Shown: in pieces, positions 13,389 through 25,857 of the stretch | How the letters are laid out: each line of letters begins with the position of its first letter | How positions within the stretch are numbered: the first letter of the stretch is position 1 | Origin: Plenodomus lindquistii | Taxonomy: Eukaryota; Ascomycota; Dothideomycetes; Pleosporales; Leptosphaeriaceae | DNA length: 64,000 bases | NCBI GenBank assembly: GCA_025504975.1 | Contig: JANUWI010000016.1 | Coordinates: 744,001-808,000, forward strand | Direction: 5' to 3' | Notes under the pieces: generated by a model | Told to the model about the DNA's origin: nothing | Databases searched by the model: none | The model's input: only the letters and a program-made list of their open reading frames with translations | Program-made: the position numbers and the translations under genes

Positions 13389-14909
13389 ATGATGTACTCG
13401 CCAAGGTCCTTTCCCTACCTCCAGCCGTCTTCTCCCCCGACACCTCGCTCTGAGAAGATGGCCCCGAGGACTGCGCGGACCAGACCGATTATCAGACATA
13501 GCAAGACCGACTCGAATACCAACACCCACACGACTACCCACACGACGCATATTGAGAGTGAGACCAACAACCACGAGAAGGAGAACCAGAGACCGGTGAT
13601 GCCTGCTACCGCCACTATGCCACCACATTCACAGCCCGTCGTCATCCCATCACGCACGCCCTTGAAATCGACCACGTCGACACAAACCGTTAGGGCGAGA
13701 GGACAGAATGGGGGACGCCCGTCGAGAACGTCCAAGAGCCATGATTCCACTGCCGTTCCACCTGCCGTGGCTGCGCTGCTGGCCGTCACTGCGATACCAA
13801 AGATGCCAATGCGCCGCCAGCGCAAGCACTCTTCAATGGATAGGAGAATTTCCATGGACGAGCTGATCCAGGAGTGGAAGCAGGACGATTCAGAGGTTCC
13901 ATCTCCATATGGCGGGTCACCTATGGATCTACTACTGGGTCGCGTCGACGAGTCAGAGGACGAATATGGCAGCCTCGTCAGCATGGAGCAAGAGAAGGGA
14001 TCCATCATGACATCGAGGTCAATATCAAGCGAGTCCATTGCCACGATGCCACCGTCCCTAGATTACGACAATCCGTCATTCGTCTCCTCTCACTGGGACA
14101 ACCTCAGTACTCCCGAATCAGTAGGCCGTAAGTCTCTTACTGAGCGAAGAGAGAAAGTCGTCTCTTCACCACCAAAAGAGGACTGTGTTCTCGACCACCC
14201 TCTCCTCCACTTTGACACCGAGGAGACTGAAGAAATCATCGCGACCCATGTCCCAGAAATCGTTTCCCCTCTCCCCGCCTCGAACGAACGTTTCCGCTCC
14301 TTCAAGTCCAACCTCACAGCCTCCATCCAAGCTCTCAAATCTGCCGCAAAGAACTTTTCGAATTTCACCGCACCCAGTGTACCTCCGGATGATTTCCTTA
14401 CGCGATCTATACTATCACCAAATTATACCAGCGAAATGCGCCCCAAACATCTCGAGGGTCTTCCCTCTCCTGAACTTCGCCGTTATCTCAATCCCCAGCC
14501 TGCGCCAATCTCACCAACCGAACTATCAATGCATCTCCACGACTCCCTCACCCTCGACGCAGACGCCGACATCTCAGCCCCCATGATACAAATGCAGACT
14601 TATGAACGACGCGGCCGCAGTCAGAAAAACAAACGCGTGGGGCGCAATGCACCTATAGATCCCTTCTCAGAGGCCGCACGTGCGGCGAGCGGTGAACCAA
14701 CAGTACGCCAGCGCGAGCCCCGCGAGAACAGCGATTTCCTGCGTGTCATTGTGCTTGAGATGAATATGCGACGCGTAGGCAAACTCGACAACAAAGCAGT
14801 GGGCAAAGCGCGCATCTGGCTTCCTCCAAGGAAGCTGGGTGCGAAGCAGAATGTGCCGCAAGTTGCGGCCGGTGTGCCGCAGCGGTGGGTTGGCATTGTC
14901 GCCGGCTAA
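13389..14909 (+). CDS. Conserved fungal unknown with KEN box and basic C-terminal block
   Basis: Uninterrupted single-exon frame of 506 aa, starting at the first of two adjacent ATGs (13389, 13392). The first 200 residues are Ser/Thr/Pro/Arg-rich and disordered. They contain HEKENQRP, a good match to the APC/C KEN-box degron, and SSMDRRISMDELIQEW, which looks like a short conserved helix. Residues about 290-330 contain a possible amphipathic helix (FKSNLTASIQALKSAAKNF). The most conserved-looking part is near the C-terminus (about 430-490): RQREPRENSDFLRVIVLEMN, then MRR and a short basic IWLPPRK. No enzyme motif, membrane span or signal peptide is visible. KEN-box-directed turnover would suggest a cell-cycle-regulated protein, but that is inference from a short motif. 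Confidence 0.8.
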   Translation: MMYSPRSFPYLQPSSPPTPRSEKMAPRTARTRPIIRHSKTDSNTNTHTTTHTTHIESETNNHEKENQRPVMPATATMPPHSQPVVIPSRTPLKSTTSTQTVRARGQNGGRPSRTSKSHDSTAVPPAVAALLAVTAIPKMPMRRQRKHSSMDRRISMDELIQEWKQDDSEVPSPYGGSPMDLLLGRVDESEDEYGSLVSMEQEKGSIMTSRSISSESIATMPPSLDYDNPSFVSSHWDNLSTPESVGRKSLTERREKVVSSPPKEDCVLDHPLLHFDTEETEEIIATHVPEIVSPLPASNERFRSFKSNLTASIQALKSAAKNFSNFTAPSVPPDDFLTRSILSPNYTSEMRPKHLEGLPSPELRRYLNPQPAPISPTELSMHLHDSLTLDADADISAPMIQMQTYERRGRSQKNKRVGRNAPIDPFSEAARAASGEPTVRQREPRENSDFLRVIVLEMNMRRVGKLDNKAVGKARIWLPPRKLGAKQNVPQVAAGVPQRWVGIVAG

Positions 14910-17900
14910 GACAAGGCTGTGAATGAAAGGGGGGACAGTACTATACACGTCACACGTCACGTCAATCAGCAATACGGAAGTATGACGGTTGTTCACGGTC
15001 AGTCAGACAATCAGGGTTCAGCTTTCGGACCGACCGTGTATCTTGGGCTTGGACACATATGCAGCAGCAAACGGCCGACGGGTAGACGAGACCCTTGTTA
15101 CGTTCGTTCACTCAGCTCTCCCACGCAGGCACGCGCGCAACGACATGGAAATCACCAACAAAAGCCCTGTACGCGCATCGCGTGACATGGCGCCCGACGT
15201 CATTAGCAGCAGGCATTCTCATACAAACATCCCAGGGCAGATCGCGGATCACTTTTTTCCTCGGATCGCATGCCCGGTGGTGGACTGGCGCGTGGGTGGG
15301 CGATGCAGGTAACGGCGCCGATACGAATTGTGGGCCAAGACACGAAGGAAGACAGAAAGACAATGGAGTGGAAATTGGTACCGACAAAGTTGCCAATCTT
15401 GGATGAGCCTGACCAGGATGGTGGGAAAGTTTGTTTGGACGCAGGCACACAAGCACGCAGACGATGAGCGTTGGAGATGGAGAGCACGTGTATGACGTGT
15501 GAGGATATTGGAGACGGGTCGATCTTCCGATTCTTGAAAGGACGACTCAGCAAGGCCCCGGGTTGGTGATGAAGAAAAGCTTGCATCTGGTTCGCCGACA
15601 CCACTGTTACGACCAGACCACACCAGACCGACCACACCAGCAGAGCAATTTTCTCTTCACGAAGAAGAAAAATCTCCACCGGCAGTGCCAGTAGCGGTCT
15701 TCACTCCCCCGAAACCCGACCAGAACCCGACCTACTCCACCAGTCACCTCCACCAACGGACGTCTCTTCATCTGGGTTCCTGCATCATGCTGTGGGACTT
15801 TTTTTTTTTTTTGGCACAGCACTCACCTGCCACGTTGACATCCATGGCCACGACTTTGTTACATCTGAAGCGAGATGGTACGGTCACGTGACCGGGTCGG
15901 GCCCGAACCGGTAAGCCGTGCCTGCCCGACGCCGACGACCGGCTTTGTCAAGAGTGGGGGCACGAACCAGCGAACATTGCTGGCTTATGCGAAATAGCAA
16001 AGTGGGCGTCGGCGCGCGTTGAGTGTTTGTATCGAGCAACATTCTCCCGCCTGACGAGATGAAGGGACGGAGTAATCACCGGTGTCCCGCAGGGCGGTTT
16101 AGCAGCGGAGAGGAAGGCGCATGATTTTCTTTTCATTTTTTCATTCCTGTTTTGGGTTGTGTGCGTGGCCATTTAGCGAGCATTGTAATCTTAGGAGCGC
16201 AACTGGGTGGTCGGTCAAGCGCTGACTGGCATTTTTCTTGCATCATCTGTTCTTTTTGAGAGCATTGCATTGAATTGCATTTGTGTTGTGTTGTGTTGTA
16301 TTGCATCGCATCGCATCGCATGGGATATTTTCTCTTGTTTTCTCACTTTTCTTTGCTACTTGTTTAACATACGGCACATGGAGAGTGAGTTAGTGGATGG
16401 GAAACAAAGAACCGGGACAATCTGGGTGGCTCAACTCAAGGGATACCGAAACATATATAAGATAACCATGTGGAAAAACAATTCAAAAATTATACATATA
16501 AGCTGCTGTGCGGTTTGGCAGTGTTGTGCTGTGGTGACGTGATTTTCAAAGCGCTGGGTTATCTGCATTGGTAACTCTCCCTTGTCTTTGTGGAGTGCAA
16601 TTCCAACACAACAGTCCTTATAGTTATGTGTTAGCGATGCAATACTTTATTGTACAGGGTGTATTAATCGTGTGGCGTAGCTGCATAAGAACATTTCCTG
16701 GAAGGAAAGAATCATGGATGGATAGGAAGTAGCCTGAGCGCCTGGGTGAGTACGGTATGGGTGATTGGGAATTAGGAAGAGGTAGCGAGAGTGTAGGAGA
16801 TGGAGATGAGGAGGTCAGGAGGTCTGAGGGTTGGTGTATGTTTAAACTGTGGGTTTTGGATTATGGAGGATGGGGTGGTGGGAATGGAGAAGAGGGATTC
16901 GATAGACGAGCCGAACTTGTTTTAGAGATATGTTTTAGAAAATCTCGACCACCTCTAATCACGGCAGTTGGCCTTGTGGCTACTACATCTGCCAAGTGCG
17001 CGCCGAGCACATAGTCGTAGAACAATCATCCACCATGTAGGCTACTGCAATCGTAGTGTTGAAGCTTAAGTATGCCGCGTCATTGAAATTGGCTATCATT
17101 TTCCTTTTTTTTTCGAGATGATCGAAGAAAACTTCTTGAAAGGTTCAATGCTGCTTTAATAGCCCCGTCGCAAAGGGTAAATGATTAGAGCATAGAAGCC
17201 TTTATGCATTCGAAATATAGCCGCACTTGTTTATAGCAACATCGAGGTGGGAAGAGATTCCCAGTAGCCAAGCTCGGTGTACGAAATCGTGTTGATCTAG
17301 GATAGGAATCGATGGTAATAAGGACCATAACATGCCTGTCATAATTTGAGCTTCCTCATTACTAGCTACGAGAAGGGATACGCTTAGTGCCAAAGCTGTA
17401 GGTTATTGCACTCTTTCATCGCACGAAACATTCACCGTGTCAATGCATATTAAGCAATAAGATCTAAGATCTAGTTATACTGCTTCAAAATGGAAAGTCA
17501 TGGCTGTAACGCATAGGAGGTCAACGAAAAATAGTAAGAAGTGAGACATCGCCACTAATAGGCTATAGGATGGAGTCGCACCGGTTTAACCCCTGCTAGC
17601 TTCTATGTCAAATGAAGTAAAGGCCGAGCTATTGATTTGGCCTCTAGTTATTTCCCCTTAGCAAGGGGCTTTGGATCTCGTGTCTTAGTATTACGCTATA
17701 GCCTTTGCGTTGCTAAGATGTTAAGAGAGATGCAATAATGGTCTTGCGGTAGTTTAGTAGAATGTAGCTTAAATTGAGACCAGAACCTTAAGCCTTGGTA
17801 GCCTTTTTCCAGCGTAGGACAGTACAAAGATAGGGAGAAGTTGTTTGGCTAGCTACGCAATGAACTTCTTAACACTCGTTACCCTTTACTCCAAGACTTG

Positions 17901-19307
17901 CATCAATGTCCTTAGGCGCACGCTGTGCTAAAATAATCGAAGAACCCAGTTTCTTTACATAATAACCATCAATCACTTCACTATTGCAGTTTTACACTCA
18001 GCCCTTTTTCAAAGCACATTTCAACCATGTCCTATCATCAACAACAGTAGGATCATTGTGGGGCAAAGAAATCATAGGTACCTGCTTAATAAGGTACACT
18101 CCAGACCATGTTCAGATACTACACATGTCACCACACTTTTTACATTCGAAACTTACGCGACTAAATCGTCATGCAGGATCGACTACCCCCAACGAAACCA
18201 TCCACCATTCTCTTAGCGTCGAAACAACGCAATGGGTTAACCCTCACACTCAAACGTATTTTATATTTGCAGAACGAAATGATGGAGGGGGCCACTGCAA
18301 AGGAATTCCCCACTGGAATGGTCTAGTCGGGGGATTGAATGCAATTGCTCGGATGTCCGCTCCACTACTATCCCCAAGCAGAGTTTATCACCGTTATGTA
18401 GGCCTGAGCACAATAATATCTAAACTGTAGGCTGCTGTAAGGTTGGATCAACTCAACAATGTGCTACAACGTGCTGTCTAGCTAGTCAACTGGCTTGCCA
18501 ACACCGCGCGCACTTAGAAGACGGAAAAGCTTCTGCGACAGCAAACCGGACAGGCAGAAGTCTTTCATAATCCACTCTAAATCATCAACATTCAATCTAT
18601 TCTGATGTACAAGCTCCAGCATGCGCAATATGTTATGTGCGAGATTAGTCTGTGATGCCCACTGTGATGGCCTTTGCACACATGTAGAGGAACTACAACT
18701 CGTGTAACAGCTGAGTTCCATTTTCGCCAAGGACTAGTCGTTTCTCGCAAAGGTCTCGGAGAAGGACTGGAGTATGGAATCGGAGGTAAAATAAGATCTA
18801 TAACTTAAAGATGACAAGGAGGATAAGCGATACGCTGCGGCGGTGTAGTGAAGCTAAGAATGGGCGCATGGTGCCGGAGATGCAATGGATCGATGGCGGT
18901 GGTTAACTGCCGCTAGCTGCGGTATAATTGGAAAGTATATACTAGATCTTGGATTGTACAATGATGTATACAACAATATCTCGTGCCGGTTGGGGCTGCG
19001 ACGAAGTAGGCCGGCACACGAAAGTGGTTCGCTGTATTTACACTGTATAGTATGTATCTCTGAGAACATATACGTGCGCCCTGATACGTCATTAGTACAT
19101 GCACAACGTCTTCTACATAATTTTAAAAGCAAGATGAACTTCACGTAGTGTACTATTTGATCTTAGCTGCACAGCGTACAGATATAGAGCCTGGACAATG
19201 GAGGTAATGAAGATGGATTTGCAATAGAGCTAGGAACGCTAGATTCACTGTTGGTTGTTGTATGTGCCCCAACAAAGTCTAAACGAACGGACTTTGTTAT
19301 GGATCCT
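14910..19307. other. 4.4-kb gene-free interval, partly AT-rich
   Basis: No intact gene. The stretch 14.9-16.4 kb is of ordinary composition, with microsatellite-like tracts at about 15799-15813 (poly-T) and 16285-16322 (TGTTG and GCATC units). From about 16.9 to 18.5 kb the sequence is visibly richer in A/T and in TA dinucleotides, and all frames are broken by frequent stops. This is the appearance of repeat-induced-point-mutated DNA. I could not match it to a named transposon. The short frame at 17984-18430 has no recognisable domain. Confidence 0.45.
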
Positions 19308-21170
19308 TTATGCCACGCTCGTTCTTCGAGCAGTCTTGCCCCTCAGGATATCATACATACTCCTCTGGACCTTGCGTTCGCCTGAAGCAATAGCTTTCTC
19401 GTCTGAAGCAGCAATAATGTCCTCCCCGGTTATAGGGTGATCCAAGTGACTCGGTGTGTGAGGAAACCATTTCATAAGACCCCAGTAGAAGACACCAGCG
19501 GCGAAGAACGAGTAAATGTAACCGATAGCGAAGAGGTGTTTGCCGCCTTGGGCGATGCTGATCGTATCGAGCGACACGCTGTTGATGAAGCCTGGGAGCG
19601 GAGGCAGGAAGCCAATGACGAGGGCCACAACCGAGCGCCAGTTGGTGGCATACTTGGCAGAGTATCTGTACATACCATGGAAGTCGTACATATCAGGGAC
19701 AGAGACGTTGCCCCGACGGCTGATGTAGTAATCGGTCATAAGAATGGCAGTCATGGGTCCCAGGAAGATAGTGTAACCACTGAGGAAAGCGAGGAACTTT
19801 TGGGCTGATGCGAGAATCTTCCATGGAACACAGGCCCACGCGCCAATAAAGGCAGCGAGGAGCTGACCGCGACGAATGTTGATGTACTTAGGGGCGAAAG
19901 ACATGAGATCGTTGGCCGCACTGATGGAGTTGGCTGAGATGTTGATACCGAGAGTAACAATGATCAAACCAATGGCGCCAAATGCTGCAGCAGCTCGGCC
20001 ACCAGATGAACCACCAGCTTGCCAGAGGTTCAGGATCACAATTGGGTTCCAGATGATTTCACCATAGGCTGACTGGGCTGCGGCAGCAGTAAAGATACCG
20101 AGGAGACCGACAACGGTAAAAATGAAAGGGATGACAACCACTTGAACGGTTTGGTCGCTGGGTTTGCGGGCGTATCTCGAGAAATCCGCAATGTTAAGAC
20201 CCAGTGTAGAGTAATTGCCCAACACGGAATTGAGATTGGCGAAAAAGGCCCAGGTAAGCGCTGAGCCCCGTGCCGTGACGCCCTCGGTGATGACGGTACT
20301 GTTGCTAATGGTTCCACCGGCTCGGCGCAGGGTGTCCCCAAAGATGGCGAGGAAGATGATCGGTGCAATAATTGACTTGAATCCAAAGAAGAATTGGATT
20401 TTTGTGTAGGGAATGCACAGGAACGGGATCTGTAGTAGGAAGTAGAGGAAAAACGCTACGAATCCAGCTGTTGTGAGACCTTGGCTCTCGGGGACATGGT
20501 TGGGGATTCGTGCAAAGCTTGGCCATATAGCCGTAAGCAGTACTTCCATGCACTGACCGCCAGTCACTGTTTGCACGCTACACGGTCGTTAGCATGCCTG
20601 TACACCGTTCGCGTTTAATGAGTAATAAATTTCGGAAAGACTTACCCAAGCCAAATGATAGCAAGAGCACAGCGAGACACAACGACAAAATAGCTGAAGT
20701 AGTATCCGAAAGGCATCCGAGAGACTACTGGGAACGGAACATGGAGCTACGAGATTTGAAATTAGCTGTTGTAATGTTTGCATTGAACAATCTGTACATA
20801 CAGTTGCACCGATTCTACCGTTCACGGTGATAACCAAGCCCATGATAGCATTACCCAGGACACAAGCTCCAATGGCCATGCGCCAGGAAAGACCAGCCGC
20901 GATCATGGAGGACGCGACTTGCCAGTTGGAAACAGCCCAGGCATCGGCCATCCAGTATGCGACGAAGGAACCCGTGGCCCATGTTCGCTTGGAAGGTGGA
21001 ATGGGATCGAAATCCGCATTGGATGCACTTGGTGTGGCAGCAAAACTGCTGGGCTCTTGATCAACAGTGAGCGACCAACGCCCACGCTTGGTTGAGCGAG
21101 AATGGCCCATGTCGGTGGACGAGGTGTCGCCCTCTGATGCGCGACCTCCCTTCTGGTCTTGGAAAGACAT
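19308..21170 (-). CDS. NCS1-family permease, fungal Fur type (uracil/allantoin/uridine-like)
   Basis: Exons 21170-20802, 20746-20646 and 20577-19308 encode 579 aa; both introns (55 and 68 bp) are canonical. NCS1 proteins are 12-span cation symporters of the plasma membrane that import nucleobases, allantoin or related compounds. Family marks in order: a hydrophilic N-terminus ending in DFDPIPPSKRTW; TM1 with SFVAYWMADAWAVSNWQVA; GLSW; NGRIGATLHVPFPVVSRMPF across intron 1; WLGVQTVTGGQC across intron 2; NYSTLGLNIADFSRYA in TM5/6; GINISANSISAANDL in TM8; and a cytosolic C-tail. Length fits the fungal Fur group (about 550-600 aa). Substrate cannot be read from the sequence: Fur4-like uracil, Dal4-like allantoin and Fui1/Thi7-like uridine or thiamine are all possible. 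It stands alone, with gene-poor DNA on both sides. Confidence 0.9.
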
Positions 21171-24100
21171 GGTAACAAAAAGTCGGGGTGGAGGATTGCG
21201 ATGCCAGATGCCCGGAGCTGAAGTCGAGGGTCAAGAGATACAACGCAGGGTTATTATATGCATTGCTAGGTCAGCGCACCCAAGATTGTGGCGTGCCTGA
21301 CTTCGGAGATCTATTGAGTCTCTTATCTCGCGACCCAGCGGCGATTAAGCTCCAGACATGGAACCTCGCGCAAACGCTTGGATGCGGAGGTGGATGACAG
21401 GTGGGGACTTTTCCCTCCCGAAACCACTCGTGGCCCGTGGGCGGGCAACGGTGACGAGGCGGGGTCTCCGGGAACGTCGAGTGGCTGGGCCCGATTTGCC
21501 ACTGAATATCTCGAGGTAGATACACACGACCAAAGCAACATTTTCTTTTTAGCAGCACGCCCATTTATGCATACTATGTGATTCTGGGGCCTAGCCGTAG
21601 TCTGGTCTCTCGTACCAGAATTGATAGCTTTGTATTGTGCATGCGACAGGCCCAACAAGACTAGTAGTAAAGCGACCTTTATCGCACGAAAGATAGCAGA
21701 TAGCAGGGTGAAAGATTTGCTATGTATGCATTGTTACTCGATGTGATCGAGTAACCTGCGTTAGCGTTATGGCCGTGTGAGTCTGCCCGATAGGCCCTGC
21801 TAGGGCGATGCAGGCTACTGTACCAACAATAGTTCAGCGGCTTCGCTGCCTAGATCCAGTTCTACACACGGTACACCCCACGCAAACCTGGAATAGGCGC
21901 TGAGCAGACCACTGTCAGTCAGCCCTGCGGTACCGAAACTCTGGCAATACTCCACTGGCTGCAGCAACAATGTTCGTCATACACTTACCTGTGGCATGCC
22001 AGTAGGAGTGGTCAGGGGTGGGCTCTGAGCGTCGACGGCAGTAGAAGAGTCACGTTATGAGTTCACCAAAGCTCATCCCACAATCGAACTATCTACGACC
22101 CCTTCAAGTAGCTTAAGAGTGTGCCTCGTTGCACATCCGCACGTTGCTTCGCACAAGCTAGAAAGGCAGGGACAAGGAACTTCTGCCATACCTCACGTGC
22201 TTCTAAGCAGACTACAAGTATCAGAAAGCCAATCGTGCAACGATCAAGCGCTACAGCTGATGCCTCACGATAGTTGGAGACACATGTTACTCGATAGAGC
22301 CATTATCGGTCGTCTTGCTTGCTTCAAGAGAGGTCTACTTTCACCCAATGTGGCCACATTTGGCCATTGTCAAGTTTCGACAGTACACAACCGTAAGGGC
22401 CACTTCTGCTTGACCGATAGCTATCTAGGATTTTGTGGGAAAAACAGGATGTCCGCCATCTACGCGGTCCACAGTCCGCTCTTGGGAAATGCCCTCTGAG
22501 TGTAGGCCGAGGCTAATTCAGAGCTCGCGCATCTCTCACAATATCACATGTATGCGCCAACATGGTGTCAGCAAGCCGGATGCAATCTATTGTACTAGGC
22601 AGATACTCTTATCTTGGCGAGTCGCAACCTCCCATGTGGTGCAGTACTAGAAGGTGATGCGCTGGCAGCGTCTCGTGTAGTATCGGTCTGTTCGTGTAGT
22701 GAGCCGAACACCTCAAGAGGATATTTTCGAAAAGCGAGATCTACTCATCCAAGATCTTAAGACATCAGTTTCCCGTACACACAGTACCTCAAGACAACAG
22801 ATACACCATGGCTCCCCGCTCGCAACCACTGCCGTAACCGCAATCGCCTTCGCCTTCGCGTGGTCCTACGCTTAAGAATGCCCCCACTTTCTCGAGGATT
22901 GGACGTGCTTGGGTCAGTGACAACCAGGGAACTCCATACATAATATCACTCTCTGCAAGCTCAAAACGTGTATAGCCTTCAGGTAACAATGCATAGAACC
23001 CAACTGGGAAATTGACCGTGCCATACAGGCTATCGAGCTCCAACGCTCAAAAAGTCCAAAACCGTTGTCTCAACCTCGTCGAGAGGGCCTGGATGTCTGG
23101 TCTATGAAACAGCGATGAGACAACCAGGCAATGAAGAGCTTTCGACAAATACTCTCATCTATACGTATAGGATGTATGTAGCAGTGTTCCAAGTCCATCT
23201 AAAGAGCTATCGTTGCGTAGTGCCAACTTCAGTCGACTGTGGTCCTAGAATTAGGCACTCGGAAAACACGCTTCTGCGTTGCTGCGATGTTTCTCCACGC
23301 ATGGGACCCTTCACGTAACCAAACTGTCCTTACGTCTCGTGAAATTGGAGACTTGCTGATGACGGACAAATGTCGAAGTACTTATCTGTCCAATTGGAAG
23401 ACAAGAATACTTGGCTAGGAATCGTGGCTCCGCACGGCGCCACAGAACGCGTTTTCAGAGAGCGAAAAGTCATTCAGAGTGAAGGAAGAGTTGTTGTAAT
23501 ACGCGCAAAATACGCGCATGTAAAGTTTGTCCGGGTGAGTCGATCAAGCAATGGAATTGACAGAGAGCTCGTTCAGCCTGACAGCTGGACTTAATTACTC
23601 CATGAGCTCAGACTGCGAACCTAAACACAATGCATACGATCAAGGCCTAGATCTTTTTCAGATATCCTTGGCAACGCCCCGGTGGCGTTCACAGCCCCTG
23701 TGTCAATCGCTTTATAGCGTGGCGCTAGAATCAGGTACTAACAAGCTTCGAGATTGACTTTGTGATCTCGCAACATCCGACGATGTTTCTCGTCAGTTCA
23801 GCTGTCCGGTTACAGATCACATAACCTCAATCTTTACTAAATTCAAGACTCTCTATGTAGGAAGCCACGACTTTAAAGGCGTACGTCTACATATTGAATT
23901 TTTTTCTCCATCAACAAGCGGAAATCGGCCTACAAAGCGGTCAAGCAGAGTTTCAGCTGAGATGGTTGAGAGCTGCAAAAGCAAGCGTCCGGACTTCGCG
24001 ACGTCAATGCGCTCCATACTGGTTTGAGTTCATTGACATGCTGTGGCCCTGCACGCCAATGATATACCACGATCGGTTCTCTCCTCGGCTAGCTTCATCT

Positions 24101-24551
24101 ACAGCATGTGGGCTTGAAAAGTTCTGATGCGAACATTTCGAGGAGCGACTAGTTACGTTTCGGGAATCCGTAGAATTTGTAACGAGCACTGTCAGCATGA
24201 GTTCTACGGAGATAGACACCTCATCGATCTTGTCGGTGAGCACAAGCACACTTTGATTGTATGCTGATTTTCCAAACAACCTAACCATAATGCCAATTCT
24301 GTCTCCTTCATCCGCAAGTTGCAATTATGTGTTGCAATGCATCACCATGTTTGTGAAACTATTCAATTGAGTAGTCTTTTTTCTTGCGACCGCGTTGGTC
24401 CTCCTGGACACTACATGTGGTCTGCCATGATCGGTAATTATCAACAACATTGGACTGTACGACCTCTTAATGGAAGTCCTACACCCTGTACTCATCTTCC
24501 AAGTGTCTTCACTCGCGCAAGCTACCCAATGTCTATCTTGGTAGCCAAAAT
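21171..24551. other. Gene-poor interval between NCS1 permease and copy A
   Basis: No intact gene recognised. The part nearest 21171 should hold the permease promoter. Short unrelated frames occur on both strands; the most protein-like is on the minus strand at 22789-23043 (84 aa, with GFYALLPEGYTRFELAESD), which begins with ATG but has no recognisable domain. A second minus frame at 24004-24324 has no known motif. These may be fragments of decayed genes. Confidence 0.4.
22789..23043 (-). CDS. Possible short hypothetical ORF or gene fragment
   Basis: An 84-aa frame from an ATG at 23043, with balanced amino-acid composition (MELDSLYGTVNFPVGFYALL, and PWLSLTQARPILEKVGAF). No domain, signal peptide or membrane span is recognised, and I found no neighbouring exon that joins convincingly. 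It could equally be a remnant of a larger lost gene. Confidence 0.2.
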   Translation of the reverse strand: MELDSLYGTVNFPVGFYALLPEGYTRFELAESDIMYGVPWLSLTQARPILEKVGAFLSVGPREGEGDCGYGSGCERGAMVYLLS

Positions 24552-25857
24552 CTACGCTAGTCCATCTTCCCTTGGTACCGGCTCAACGTGGAAAAGCATA
24601 TTTGCGAATCCATCGCAGCCGTTCCTATCCTGAAAGAGGGTGATCTTGTGAATACGGAGGTTGCCCAAGCACGCCTTGTGTTGAACGAGAAAGTAGCTAA
24701 ATGCCAAAGCATTTGGAGTTCCTATGAGAACGTTAAAATGAAGAGATGAACATGCAAAAAGGATGATAGTCTACCCAGCAATGCCGCACCAGACTCGGTA
24801 TTGGAGGCCACATCGAACCCTGGCCATTCAGGGTTGAACTCTGGACCCGCTTCGTTCAAGACTTCGTAGAATACAGATAGTGAAATTGAGTTTACCACGC
24901 TTTTTGCCAGGAAGTAGCGCATGGTTGTTGGTTCTGCGTCGAATGTTTCAACCCATTTGAGCCAGGCTAGGTCAGAGAAGGCTTGAAGTTCTGGCAATTC
25001 ATCCTCGCAGACTTTCGGGATGCGATTCTTGGCAGCATGTTTAGGAGAAGTACGATCAAAGGTGACGATGACTATAACATAGCGATGTCAGTCTTTCGTG
25101 GTCGCCTTGGAGAATACAGCGAGAGAGAGGGTCATTTACCTCCACGAGGACTCATACCAAATACATAGTACGCTCCTGTTGTCTTTGAAAGTATAGATAG
25201 TCAGCACAGATTTTGAGTGGTTTTTGGTTTGGAGAATGTACACAGTAGTTCCGTCCTGCAACGGTATAGTATGGCGGTCGATCTTGGTTGTCATCCTGTC
25301 CATGACAATGCGAGATAGATACGATATGGACATCGCTACCGTCCACGACAAATGGTGCCTCAATCGCGGTCGCCGTATCTGCGGACACTCCAAGGAATGA
25401 AAGGATGTCCTGGCTTCCGATGTAATCGTCAAATGCACTCTTGCATATGCCGCCATAGACATTGTGCCAGCTCCATTTGGCAAGATCAGCTTTCCAGGAC
25501 GATTAGCATTGTGAAATGACTGTGAGCGATAATGTTGAACTGACCAATGTCGGTGAACTGACTAGCAGCTGTTACTCGAGCTGGATTGAACATCTTGCCA
25601 GCCTCGGCGTCTGACCCATGCATGGCCTCCAGGTATACTTCGCCTCTGGCTTTGCACACGTCCCAATAGCCAGCGGGAGGTTGGTCATACCATGAGGGCA
25701 GAGCAGATATCCCTGCAAAAAGCGCGTTGCTCAGAAGCTCAATTGCTGTGACATCTTCCGTACTGGTACCGTGCGTACCAAAACACTCTGCGTTAGCTTG
25801 TTCGACAAAGTCGGTGGTTGTTGGTGGATCAGTCATGTTGGAGGACGACGCAGCCAT
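24552..25857 (-). CDS. Unknown protein family, intact five-exon copy ('copy A')
   Basis: Exons 25857-25545, 25489-25242, 25182-25140 (43 nt), 25071-24775 and 24721-24552 give 356 aa. Every intron is GT..AG, 53-68 bp, and the phases agree. I do not recognise the family. Visible blocks: YWDVCKARGEVYLEAMHGSD then AEAGKMFNPAR (about 68-98); PPYYTVAGRNYC; a VIVTFDRTSPKHAAK strand; an acidic DELPELQAFSDLAWLKWVE block; TESGAALLGTPNALAFSYFL; and the C-terminal HKACLGNLRIHKITLF then NMLFHVEPVP. There is no signal peptide or membrane segment, so it is probably a soluble cytosolic or nuclear protein. The model is strongly supported by the decayed copies at 45851-47079 and 47181-48188: copy B keeps the same exon sizes and frame at each junction, including the 43-nt exon, and copy C keeps the last intron. 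All sit in gene-poor islands. Confidence 0.75.

Noticed and set aside
13415..14044. 209-aa minus-strand frame opposite the KEN-box gene
   Set aside because: A shadow of the plus-strand coding frame: C-rich and G-ending codon use keeps the opposite strand open.
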